This document shows positions 54,176-64,000 of a DNA stretch of 64,000 nucleotides, one piece after another. The position numbers and the translations under genes are program-made. Where the stretch lies: positions 117,124,000 through 117,187,999 of the forward strand of contig NC_089597.1 in assembly GCF_019320115.1 (NCBI RefSeq). Direction: 5' to 3'. Position 1 is the stretch's first letter. Every line of letters begins with the position of its first letter. The DNA is from Miscanthus floridulus (lineage: Eukaryota; Streptophyta; Magnoliopsida; Poales; Poaceae). Below the pieces are notes generated by a model, which was not told the origin of the DNA, searched no databases, and was given only the letters and a program-made list of their open reading frames with translations.

Positions 54176-57100
54176 GTGAACTACAAGACTGGTGGAAGTC
54201 ATTGGGTTATTGATAGTGGTTGCACACAACATATGACCGGTGATCCTCGTATGTTCACCTCACTAGATGAAGAAGTAGATGGACAAGAAAGAATCACATT
54301 TGGAGATAACTCAAAGGGCAAGGTCAAAGGATTGAGCAAAGTGGCAATATCAAATGATCATTCCATCTCCAATGTGCTATATGTTGCTTCATTGAGTTTC
54401 AACTTGCTATCCGTTGGACAATTGTGTGATCTTGGCTTCCAATGCTTGTTTACTGAGAAGGAGGTTGTTGTATCCAAGAAGGATGATGATCATGTGATAT
54501 TCAAAGGATTTAGATACAACAACCTATATCTAGTGGACTTCACCTCCGAAGATGCAAACTTAAAGACATGCCTATTCACCAAAACAACACTTGGGTGGCT
54601 ATGGCATAGAAGACTTGCTCATGTTGGGATGAGCTCACTCAAGAAGCTTATGAAGAATGATTTGGTGAGAGGGTTGAAGGATGTGAAGTTTGAGAAGGAT
54701 AAGCTTTGTAGTGCATGTCAAGCCGGCAAGCAAGTTGTAAATACCCATCCAACAAAAGCTTTCATGTCAACCGCAAGAGTGCTAGAACTCCTTCACATAG
54801 ATTTATTTGGACCAACAACATACAAGAGTTTGGGAGGAAATCTTTATTGTCTTATGATTGTTGATGATTATTCAAGGTATACATGGGTATTCTTCCTTCA
54901 TGACAAATCCGAAGTTGCATCTTGCTTCAAGAAATTTGCTAAGAGAGCATAAAATGAATTTGAAGTGAAGCTCAAGAAGATAAGAAGTGACAATGGGAAA
55001 GAATTTGACAACACAAACATAGAAGCTTATTGTGATAAAGTTAGAATCAAATATGAAGTCTCCGCAACGTATACTCCTCAACAAAATGGTGTAGTTGAGA
55101 GGAAGAACCGGACATTGATCACTCTTGCAAGAACAATGCTTGATGAGTACAACACCCTCAAAGCTCTATGGGCGGAAGCAATCAACACCACATGCTATGC
55201 ATCCAACCGCCTATTCCTTCAAAAGTTTCTTGGCAAGACACCTTATGAGTTGCTCAATGGAAAGAAGCCGGACGTCTCCTTCTTTAGGGTGTTTGGTTGC
55301 AAATGCTACATCTACAAGAAGCGGCAACACCTAGAGAAGTTTCAAAGACGTTGTGATATTGGTTTTCTTGTTGGTTACTCATCAAAGTCCAAAGCATATA
55401 TAGTATTTAACCATGCCACTGGCTTGGTTGAAGAAACATATGATGTGAAATTTGATGAATCTAACGGCTCCCAAGGAGCACATAAGAATCTTGATGATGT
55501 AGGTGATGAACCATTGAGGGAGGCTATGAAGAACATTCCGGTTGGAGACATTAAGCCTAAAGATGATGAAGATGATGTACAAGTGATTGATCCACCTTCT
55601 TCATCAAGTGTGCCACAAGATGATGAAAAAGATAGGAGAGTAGAAAATGAAGATACTCATGTCTCCCATGAACAAATGGTGGTACAAGCACAAGATGTTG
55701 ATGCTCCATAACCTCCCTCTCAAGTGGTCAATAGAAGAAATACACCCCTACTTCAAGATCATCCACAAGATCTCATCATAGGGAGTCCATCAAAGGGTGT
55801 AATGACTCGATCTCAAAAACTTGCTTCATTTATTGCTCATCACTCTTTTGTCTCTTGCTTTGAGCCTACTAAGATAGAGGAAGCTCTTCAAGATCCGGAT
55901 TGGATCAATGCCATGCATGAAGAGTTGAACAACTTCACCCGCAATGAAGTTTGGACTCTTGAAGAGTGGCCAAAAGGTGCAAGAGTCATTGGAACAAAGT
56001 GGGTGTTCTAAAACAAGCAAGATGATCAAGGTGTTGTTGTGAGGAACAAGGCAAGACTAGTTGCAAAGAGGTTCTCTGAAGTTGAAGGTTTGGATTTTGG
56101 AGAGACCTTTGCCCCAGTTGCAAGATTGGAAGCCATCCGTATCCTCCTTGCATATGCATCACATCATGAAATAAAACTTTATCAAATGGATGTGAAAAAT
56201 GCATTTTTAAATGGCTTTATTAATGAACTAGTCTATGTTGATCAACCTCCCGGGTTTGAAGACCCTAGATATCCTAATCATGTTTATAGGTTGTCCAAGG
56301 CATTATATGGGCTTAAGCAAGCCCCAAGAGCTTGGTATGAGCGCCTTCGGGACTTCCTTATTGAGAAAGGCTTCACCATTGGGAAGGTCGACACCACACT
56401 ATTCACTAAGAAGCTTGATGGGCATATCTTCATTTGTCAAGTGTCTGTTGATGATATCATCTTTGGATCATCAAATGAAGATTCATGCAAAGAATTTGAT
56501 GAATTGATGTCGAAGGAGTTCGAGATGTCAATGATTGGAGAGCTTACATTCTTTCTTGGTTTTCAAGTCAAGCAAATAAGAGAAGGGATTTTCATCTCTC
56601 AAGAGAAATATACTAATGATCTTCTCAAGAGATTCAAGATGGATGAATGTAAGCCAATCAAGACTCCAATGCCAACCAATGGACATCTTGACCTAGATGA
56701 GGGAGGTAACCCAGTTGATCAAACTCTCTACCGCTCTATGATTGGTAGCTTGTTGTATTTGACCGCATCTAGGCCCGACATCATGTTTAGTGTGTGTATG
56801 TGTGCTAGGTTTTAAGCTAATCCTAAGGAAACTCATTTAATTGCCATAAAAAGAATCCTTAGGTATCTTAAGCACACACCAAGCATTGGCCTTTGGTATC
56901 CCAAAGGAGCTAGATTTGAATTAATTGGCTATTCTGATTTGGATTATGCCGGATGCAAAGTTGATAGAAAAAGCATATCCGGAGGGTGCCATTTGCTTGG
57001 TAGATCACTTGTGTCTTGGTTCTCCAAGAAGCAAAATAGTGTGGCTTTGTCCACTGTCGAACCAGAATACATTGCCGTGGGTGCTTGTTGTGCACAAATA

Positions 57101-57403
57101 CTTTATATGAAATAAACTTTGCTAGACTATGGTGTAGTTCTAGATAAAGTACCTTTTTTGTGCGACAATGAAAGTGCGGTAAAACTTGCAAATAATCTGG
57201 TTCAACACTCTTGCACCAAGCACATAGATATCCGTCATCACTTTCTTAGAGATCATGTTGCTAAAAATGATATATCACTAGAAGGTGTAAGGACCGAGGA
57301 TCAATTGACGGATATCTTCACTAAACCACAAGATGAGGCAATATTTTGTAGATTGCGAAATGAGCTCAATGTGCTTGATTTTAGTAACTTCACTAAAAAT
57401 TAA
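54176..57403 (+). pseudogene. SIRE pol (protease, integrase, RT, RNase H)
   Basis: One frame throughout with only five stops, all TAA (54950, 55709, 56009, 56813, 57113). Protease WVIDSGCTQHMTG. Integrase HHCC (WHRRLAHVGM, CSACQAGK) and DDE residues in HIDLFGP, IRSDNGKEF and TPQQNGVVERKNR. RT: GTKWVF-stop, FAPVARLEAIRILLA, MDVKNAFLNGF, PPGFED, ALYGLKQAPRAWY. The catalytic box is VSVDDIIFGS, with Tyr of YVDD replaced by Ser. RNase H: SDLDYAGCKVDRKSISGG, VEPEYIA, KHIDIRHHFLRD. At least four of the stops sit at expected Gln codons (for example RA-stop-NEFEVK, RF-stop-ANPKE). No frameshifts, so the element is young but inactive. Confidence 0.93.
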
Positions 57404-59008
57404 GCTTGTGTTGTCCCTTGCATTGCATTGTAATATACAACATGTTTAATGCTTTATAATATATATATAGGGCTTGTCTAACATGGTTAAGATAACCGCC
57501 GAAAAGCGTGTGAAGAAGCTTAACCTTGGATCAAACTTGACAAGCAACTAGATTTACTTTCAAGTATTGCATTGCATATGCATGATTGTTGTTTGTCGTT
57601 TGTCTTCAAATTGCCCTCTTGTTGTCTATTTTCTTAAAAAGAATTATAGCCTAAGGCAAAATATTTTGAAAAACTTGAGGGTTTGAGAGAGGTCACTCAC
57701 ATCAGTCCCAATTGTTGTTTATTTGGATCTTATTAGAGTTGGGACTTGATTGGGAATAGGTAGCGTGAAGGACTTTGAAGATTTGCTGAAGAAGGAGTGA
57801 CCAGACGCTGCACTGGACTCCGTTGTCCAGCGTCCAGTCAGTTCACAGGAGGTGAACCTGCTGCCGAAGGAGTGACCGAACGCTGAAACAGTGTTTTCCC
57901 AACGTCCGGTCAGAAGGAGCTTTAGCGTCCAGTCGATGGTGACGACGTCAAGGCTAGGTGACCGGACTCTGATTGCGTCCGGTTGGTGTCCACCAGACAT
58001 GTCCGGTCGCAATTCCAGAGGATTTGGACCTCTCTAGAATCGACCGAACACTGGGTGGTAGCGTTCGGTCGCTACTACCGGAGCGTCCGGTCAGTACAAA
58101 ACGTGCGCCTTCAGATCTCTTTTCCCGTTTCCTTCTCTGACTCGGGGGGGAACCACCTTATTTAGTCTCAGCGTGACGGTGACCTACCCCATCCTGCCTC
58201 CATCGCCGCGCCATCATCACCGCATGCCCTAATCGCCAGATCCACCGCCGTAGTGCCGCACCGTGCCCCTCATGCCCGAGTGCCAAGCCGCCGCACCGAG
58301 TGCCGCTCGCAGCTCCACGTGCCATCGCAGCCCTCGCGCATGCCGCCACTTGCCTGCGCGCCACCACCGCCTCCCTGTTGCCCACACGACGCCGTAGCTC
58401 GCCCGCGCGTCGCCTGTCCCGCACCGGAGCAAGACTGCGCCAGTGCGGCTCCTCCATGCCCGCGCCCTACCTCGCCGTCGTACCTCCAACTATGGTGCCG
58501 CCCTCAACCAGCGCCAGTGAACCCTAATAGCCCCAGCTTCTGCACAGTGTCGGTAAGACCCTACCGTTGTGCCCTTGGATCCATATCGCGACTTCGCCAT
58601 GACCCTGCTATTCATCATAGCACTAATTTCTATCTCATTCAGGGCCGTCGATTCACTGCTCACTGCAACCCTAACCCTAGATTCGGTGGATCCCCATGTG
58701 TCGCTTATCTTTTCATTGGATCGCTGGTTCGTCAGGTAGCAAGCCAGTCGTTTCAATTTCATATATAAATTGCTTGCTTCCTAGGGTTTCACTTCTATTA
58801 GATATATTGTATTTATTTGTATATCCTATCTATTCCATCGTGCAGCGAGTCGGTGCCGTTGAGATCGTGTGGCAGTTGTCAGTTAACTCGGGGCCAAGCT
58901 CACGAGTAAGGATCGAGGCCAAGCCTCGAAAGTGTCAGCGGCAGTTGATCTTTGACAGAGGCAGTTGTTTCTTTGTTAGGGGCAGTTGATTCTTCTTTGA
59001 TCCATCAG
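57404..59008 (+). other. SIRE spacer between pol and third ORF; possible internal promoter and leader
   Basis: Contains a cluster of diverged gtccggtca words (57795-58105), a ttatttag box near 58159-58166, and a GC-rich leader-like block (58170-58530). An intron-like AT-rich stretch ends in catcgtgcag near 58846. No gene was recognised. The layout copies that of the LTR promoter. Confidence 0.45.
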
Positions 59009-61545
59009 ATGGCTCACGTGAAGAATGTCGGAGGTGGTCCCAGTGATGAGGATTCGAGGCCCCCGCCTTGCCAGCCTATAGAACCTAAAGGCAAGGCGAC
59101 CAAGAAGCTGGCAGTCAGGAAGCGCAAGTATCCAGATGCAGATATAGCGAGAGGCGTAGCAGTTGCAGAGGCCGCAGAGCGTGCCGAGAGAGGAGGCGCT
59201 CGTAGTGGAGTCCGGATTGCTGATCCACTTTCACCAGAGGCGATGGCTATACTTCAGTGTGTTGAGTGTCTTCATGGTGGTCTAGCTAGGACCCTCATGA
59301 TTAGAGGATAACGTGTTGCCATTGACGAGGTTCAGCCTTAGGGAGAGCCACAGCAGCAGCCGCAGCCCGCACAACAGACTCAGGAGCCTCAGCCAGCTCA
59401 GCAGACTCAGGAGGCATAGCCATCACAGCAGTCTCAGGAGAGTGAGTAGGTCCAGCAGGCCGAGGAGATAGAGCCAGCACCATAGCCACAGTTATGCTGC
59501 TCTGGTCGCACTCGTGTCCTAGTTTCACCGAGGCCAGTCACTCAGAGGAGGGGTTCTCATCCACTGCCTCGACCACAGGGTCTGCCTCTAGTGACCCATC
59601 TTGACTTGAGGGCCGCCACGACCAAGCAGGTGCAGCAGTTGAGGTTTGTTGACTTTGAGGTATGGTTTCCTCCGAGGAGGGATGACAGAGCGTCAGAGGG
59701 CTTCTATACACCACTCCAGGAAGATTTCTATAATGCATATCTAAATAGTGGAGCAGTTTTCAAATCTTAGAGGGTGTGCCACATTGACTCTATAGTTGCA
59801 GCAGCTGGAGAGCACATTCGCCCCTACCTTACATATCTGCCGGGGCTATTAGATTTGTTTGGACGGACCGGATTATATGTTCCAACTTGGGTTTGTCAGT
59901 TCTATGCTTCTCTCTTTATTGACCCGCACCATAACTTCATACACTTTGCATTCAGCGGTAGAGATTACCGGCTGACGAGTACTAGGGTCAGGGAGATATT
60001 GAGGCTTTAGGAGCAGCCAGTCAGACTTCATGAGGTGTGCTATGGCCAGACAGCACCCCCAGACGCCCTCATGGTGGTAATGTGCCCCCTACTGACTTGG
60101 TTCGCCACTGCTTCACTGAGCCCTTCGGTGAAGGATCACGCAGGAATCCTAGTGACCTAAATCCCACTGCTCACATACTTGAGGCTGTTATGAGGAGGAC
60201 ACTGCTTCCCAGGATGGGATATAGAGAGGACTTGACATGTATATAGCTATGGCTCATCAACTCTCTGATGCAGCAGACAGTATTTGACATTTAGGGTCTT
60301 CTTCTGTCTGAGATGGAGGACACTATAGCTGAGGGATTCAGAGGTCATCGACAGCTGCCATATGCCCATTGGATCACCTTTGTCATTCACCGAGCAGTGA
60401 CAGTTAGGCCACCAGAGATGCTTGCTGAGTACAGTGGTGCTACCACAGAGTTCCCATCTTATAAACTGTCTCAGAGGATTCGCCACAGTACACCTATAGC
60501 ACCGAGTCAGCCACGTCGTCGTCCTGATGTGCCAGAGTCTGTAGCTCAGTAGGATGAGATCATCAGGAGTATTGCAGCTACTGAGGAGGAGCAGCTTGAG
60601 GCTCAGCAGGAGGGGAGCGATCCTAGTGATAGCTCAGATGATGATTACCAGCCTATTCCTCAGATGCATGCATGTCAGCATGATCATGAGGCCGGTAGCT
60701 CCAGTTCAGCGCCACCTGCCCCACAGATAGACCCAACTCTTCTTGCTATACTTGAGAGGATGAGGCAGGACCAGGCACGATAGGCTCAAGAGACAGCTGC
60801 TACCTTTGCTCAGTTCCAGACTCGGTAGGACGAGTTCCAGCGCCAGCAGCTAGTCATTCAGCAGCAGACACAGGCTCTACAGCAGCAACAGTAGGCCATG
60901 CATTAGCAGCAGCTCCTCATGCAGCAGTAGCTTCTTGGATTTATGCAGCATGTAGTGACAGCTATTGGGGCTCCACTGCCATAGCCTACGCCCCAGCTTG
61001 GCTAGCCTGCCACCACTTCCACGACTCTAGCGTTATAGCCTAGTGGGCTTTAGAGTCAGGGATAGCCACCAGCATAGTATGCTTCACCAACAGAGCAGGT
61101 GTCCCAGTGGTTTGCTACGTCAGTGCCAGCCCCACAGTTCACACTGTTTCTTACGGGCTTCACACCGACTGAGACGTCATCGCTGCTAGAGCCAGAGACC
61201 ACAGTGTCCAGGAGCCTTGGTGCTTCCTTTAGTGAGTTGATAGGGCAGCCCACTCCTCCATACCTGCATGTTCCAGGTCCTTCTACGACTGCACCTATCA
61301 CAGCAATGACAGAGATGCTCCTCTCCTCAGTGGCATCATCAGAGCCGGCTGCTTCAGTTATACTAGCTCAGCCTACAGCAGCACTAGTTCCTTATCCAAC
61401 CCAGACTGCTTCAGCATCACTACCAGCTATAGAGGGTCCGATAGCTCAGAGTTCAGGATCAGACGATGATGGCACCCAGTTCCACCTCGCTCCTCGTACC
61501 TCAGTGCCCAGCTCATCCGCTGCAGCCCCGTCGACCGACCCATAG
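59009..61545 (+). pseudogene. SIRE third ORF (Gln-rich, plant transposon protein-like), riddled with TAG codons
   Basis: Starts MAHVKNVGGGPSDEDS and has a basic KKLAVRKRKYPDAD region. The core reads LRFVDFEVWFPPRRDD, then DLFGRTGLYVPTWVCQFYAS and AFSGRDYRLTSTRVREI. This resembles the putative plant transposon protein domain often found downstream of pol in SIRE-type elements. A long Gln-rich stretch (LVIQQQTQALQQQQ) and a Ser/Thr/Pro end follow. One frameshift near 60050. In-frame stops: one TAA (59309) and TAG at 59339, 59417, 59447, 59483, 59768, 60008, 60244, 60292, 60550, 60781, 60826, 60892, 60904, 60928, 60982, 61036, 61051, 61063 and 61075; no TGA. Most fall at evident Gln positions. 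The terminal TAG at 61543 may be one more, since VLVFDAKGGEG follows in frame. Confidence 0.75.
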
Positions 61546-62057
61546 GTTTTGGTGTTTGACGCCAAAGGGGGAGAGGGTTCGAGTATGTCAGGCTTAGGGG
61601 GAGCTACTAATTTAGAGGGAGCTTAGTTATTATATTAGTTTATCTATTTAGATTTGGAGTTTCTATTTGTGAGATACACTATTATGCTTTTGTGTGTGTG
61701 ATACATTATGCATTCATGTTTACTACTATATCTATGTGATAGTGATATCTACATGATCGTGATATTTGACATGTGTGCTCGCTACTTTGAAGACATGTAT
61801 GCTCTCTACTTTGAATTCTTTATATGTCATATCACTTGTGTTTTGCTCATTTGCCTTTGCTTCCGCACTTTACTCCGATGCAAATGAGCTTTATTACTTA
61901 TACTCATGCATATTTCATATCTTTTGAGTACATCATGATGGCTTGGGTCATATAAGCTTGTCTAACACCTTTGTTCTTATTGCCTAAAGCTTATATGATC
62001 CAAGCATGTTAAAAACCTCATCTCTTTCACATACTCGAGGTAGTATTGTCATCAATC
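61546..62057 (+). other. SIRE 3' untranslated region before the PPT
   Basis: AT-rich, no gene. The frame after 61545 stays open to 61625 (ends TNLEGA), then only non-coding sequence. Confidence 0.5.
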
Positions 62058-62074
62058 ACCAAAAACGGGGAGAT
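62058..62074 (+). promoter_or_regulatory. SIRE polypurine tract
   Basis: caccaaaaacggggagat immediately before TGAAAGCATC of the 3' LTR. Confidence 0.8.
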
Positions 62075-63699
62075 TGAAAGCATCTAGGCCCCTAGTTGGG
62101 TTTCGGTGATTAATGACAATACGTGATTACTATGACTAACATGTGTTTTGCAGAAACAATTGAGTTAGGTCATGGTAATGGAGATCAATTGGGCAATCAT
62201 GGTTGTCATGCCCCTACGATGGAAATCGTTTTGATTTTCAAAGGATGGACGACAAGGTTTAGGATGGACTAGTTCTAAGTGTCGATTGGAGTTAGAGAGA
62301 CACTTAGAATAGTTTTGGACTTTGTTTTTTCCTTTGGCCATACTATTAAGGGGGGTATGAATGGGTAGCTTGACCTAGGTGAGTCTAGTGAGTTAGGTGT
62401 GGTGCACACTTGTTAAAACTAGCACTAGGTAGCTCCACAACAGCCCTTTGATCCTATGGAGCAAACTTTATTCACATATGGTCGAGAGTTGGAAGTGAAT
62501 GGAGGGTCAAATACTGACCGGACGCTGGCTTCGGTGTGACTGGACACTGGCTTAAAGTCCGGTCAGTTCATTTGACCAAGGTGAAATCATCTAGAAATGA
62601 CTGGACGCTGTGAGGTCATGGTACCGAACGCTGAGGGCCAGCGTTCGGTCGACTCTAGTAAGGTCCCAAAGAGGGAGAATCCTGATCGGACACGTCCGAT
62701 CAATGCTGACCGGACGCTGATCAGGTTCTGGTTATTGACCGGACGTTGTTCAGCAAGTGACTGGACTCTGGAGGTCCAGCGTCCGGTCGAGATCAGTAAG
62801 GTTCCAGTGAGGGGAAAACATGACCGGACGTGTCCGGCCAGTGTTGATTGGACGCTGCCAGTGTCCGGTCAACTCATAACCACTAGAGCTCAGGGTATAC
62901 TGACCGGTGCGTCCGGTCAACATGACCGGAGCGTCCGGTCACCCCGTAGAGGCACATAACGGTTCGTTTTTCAGCCGGTGTTATAAATACAGCCTCCACT
63001 CGTGTGTGGGGGTACTTTTGCTCATTTCAACAGCTGAGAAACACCATAGAGAGTGCCAAGAAGAGCAAGGTCCTAGTGAGGTGATTGAGATTTGAGAATC
63101 CCAAAGAGAGCCCTCATTAGTGAAGATCAAGAATAGCAAAGTGTTTACCCACCTTCTCATTAGGCTTGTCGTGGTCAAGTGAGAGTTCGTGCTTGTTACT
63201 CTTGGTGATCGCCATCACCTAGACGGCTTGGTGGTGATTGAGAGCTTGGTGATCATCCGGAGAGCTTGTGGATGACCCAACTCAAGTTGTGAGTGGTTGT
63301 GGGTGATTCACCGCGACGGAGTGTCAAAGAATCAACCCGTAGAGAGCACTTGATCCTTGCGTGGATCAAGGGGGAGATACACCCTTGCGCAGGTGCTCCA
63401 ACGAGGACTAGTGGGGAGTGGCGACTCTCCGATACCTCGGCAAAACATCGCCGCATTTCCTCTCCTATCTTTACTTTGTGTATTTACTTTGAGCAATTCA
63501 ATACTTGTCTTTACATTCTTAGAATTGCCATGCTAGAGTAGGATTGAAACTTAGGTTACAAGTCTTTTGTGCGGTAGAACACTTAGAAACACTTTCTAGG
63601 CACAAGGGGTTAATTAGGCTAACCATATGATTTAATTATTGTAAAGAAATTTAGAATTAGCCCAATTCACTCCTCCTCTTGGGCATCTTGATCCTTTCA
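62075..63699 (+). repeat. SIRE 3' LTR, complete (1,625 bp)
   Basis: TGAAAGCATCTAGG to gatcctttCA. Very similar to the 5' LTR over 50708-52097. Has the motif cluster (62515-62945) and TATA box (62982-62989). The last ~235 bp (caattcaatacttgtctt onward) are present only here. Confidence 0.93.
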
Positions 63700-63704
63700 A
63701 CAAC

Positions 63705-64000
63705 GATGCAGAGGTGTCCTTGCCTCCTTTGAGGCCCCGTACTCACACCAGGGCGCATCAGTGGGATGAGCATTATACGCCGTACATATGGCATGCTGGC
63801 TTTCTCGAGCTTGTCCGTGTTGTCAACCACGATCTTCCACCCCTTGACCTAGCACTACTTACTGCAGCTGTAGACAGGTGCGAGTGCATTCTTTGTACGT
63901 AAACTTTCTTGTAACAAATTGGAGGCAACTAACAGTCATTCTATTCTTATAACAGGTGGAGGCCTGAGACCCACATGTTCCACCTACCTTATGGTGAGAT
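63705..64000 (+). pseudogene. Plant mobile domain protein, continuation after the SIRE insertion (runs off window)
   Basis: In frame with the 50621 exon: DAEVSLPPLRPRTHTRAHQW, then YTPYIWHAGFLELVRVVNHD and LDLALLTAAVDR, donor after 63877. Acceptor AG at 63954-63955, then WRPETHMFHLPYGE to the window end. WRPETHxFHLPxGEMT is the hallmark start of the PMD. Whether it is a host gene or part of a larger transposon cannot be decided here. Confidence 0.7.

Larger units (their letters stand above)
50708..63699 (+). mobile_element. SIRE/Maximus-type Ty1/Copia retrotransposon with a third ORF, 13.0 kb
   Basis: Starts TGAAAGCATCTAGGCCCCTA and ends ttgatcctttCA. Flanks acaat (50703-50707) and acaac (63700-63704) are a target duplication with one change. 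The mobile-domain gene reads through if the element is removed. Order on plus: truncated 5' LTR, gag with two zinc knuckles, protease-integrase-RT-RNase H (Copia order), a long spacer, a Gln-rich third ORF, PPT and 3' LTR. Long LTRs, a large coiled-coil Gag and a post-pol ORF are SIRE features (family knowledge). Confidence 0.92.

Noticed and set aside
58253..58768. 171-codon frame in the SIRE spacer
   Set aside because: Cys/Pro/Ala-rich with opposing frames on the minus strand. Its position fits a leader region and no family is recognised.
59009..61545. TAG read as glutamine (recoded genetic code)
   Set aside because: The window is plant nuclear DNA and neighbouring intact genes (CPSF30, LSM) use the standard code. 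Deamination at CAG explains the pattern.
1..64000. tRNA, rRNA, CRISPR arrays, bacterial operons
   Set aside because: No cloverleaf, rRNA core or spaced-repeat array was seen. Repeats found are tandem or transposon-derived.

Overview
The window looks like nuclear DNA of a grass, probably an Andropogoneae/Panicoid relative of sugarcane, sorghum or Miscanthus (inference). The grounds are spliced genes with GC-rich first exons, many Stowaway (TA target) and Tourist-like (TTA target) MITEs, hAT-like MITEs, and large nested LTR retrotransposons. No bacterial, organellar, tRNA, rRNA or CRISPR feature was seen.

Layout. (1) 276-2216: last four exons of the Rab geranylgeranyltransferase alpha subunit, with an 80-bp tandem duplication across the stop codon. 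(2) 3057-4061: an element with ~200-bp terminal inverted repeats. (3) 4300-5178: a small unknown gene with an in-frame 33-residue duplication, facing a minus-strand LSM-domain gene (NAA38/LSMD1-like). (4) 5280-11910: MITEs, including a Stowaway split by a ~3.8-kb solo LTR. (5) 12179-18192: an intact seven-exon CPSF30 gene with three CCCH fingers and a YTH domain; an intronic ending would give the short isoform. (6) 17947-48815: a tandem segmental duplication whose unit is the CPSF30 3' tail plus an LRR-XII (Xa21/EFR-type, non-RD) receptor kinase. Both kinase copies are pseudogenes. Copy 1 is split by a degenerate Copia element (21070-25466, TSD AGCAA) and a 14-kb Gypsy element (25808-39866, TSD TTTAG). 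(7) 49490-64000: a plant-mobile-domain gene split by a 13-kb SIRE/Maximus-type Copia element (50708-63699).

The most interesting unit is the Gypsy element. Its gag-pol is on the minus strand and has Tat-lineage traits: an HGKxxGH-type zinc knuckle and a second RNase H before integrase. On the opposite strand, between pol and the 3' LTR, it carries what looks like a complete Pol II gene: TATA box, six exons with GT-AG introns, a C-terminal coiled coil and an AATAAA signal. A ~440-bp piece of this antisense gene has been copied in inverted orientation into gag, where it replaces the middle of the capsid region.

The SIRE element has a glutamine-rich third ORF after pol. Nearly all its in-frame stops are TAG at glutamine-like positions. 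It is preceded by a block of the same GTCCGGTCA motifs that fill the LTR promoter, which suggests an internal promoter.

Only CPSF30, the RabGGTase alpha subunit (partial here) and the NAA38-like gene look functional. The rest is transposon or decayed duplicate. Splice sites and frames were read by eye. Family names rest on recognised motifs and were not searched.
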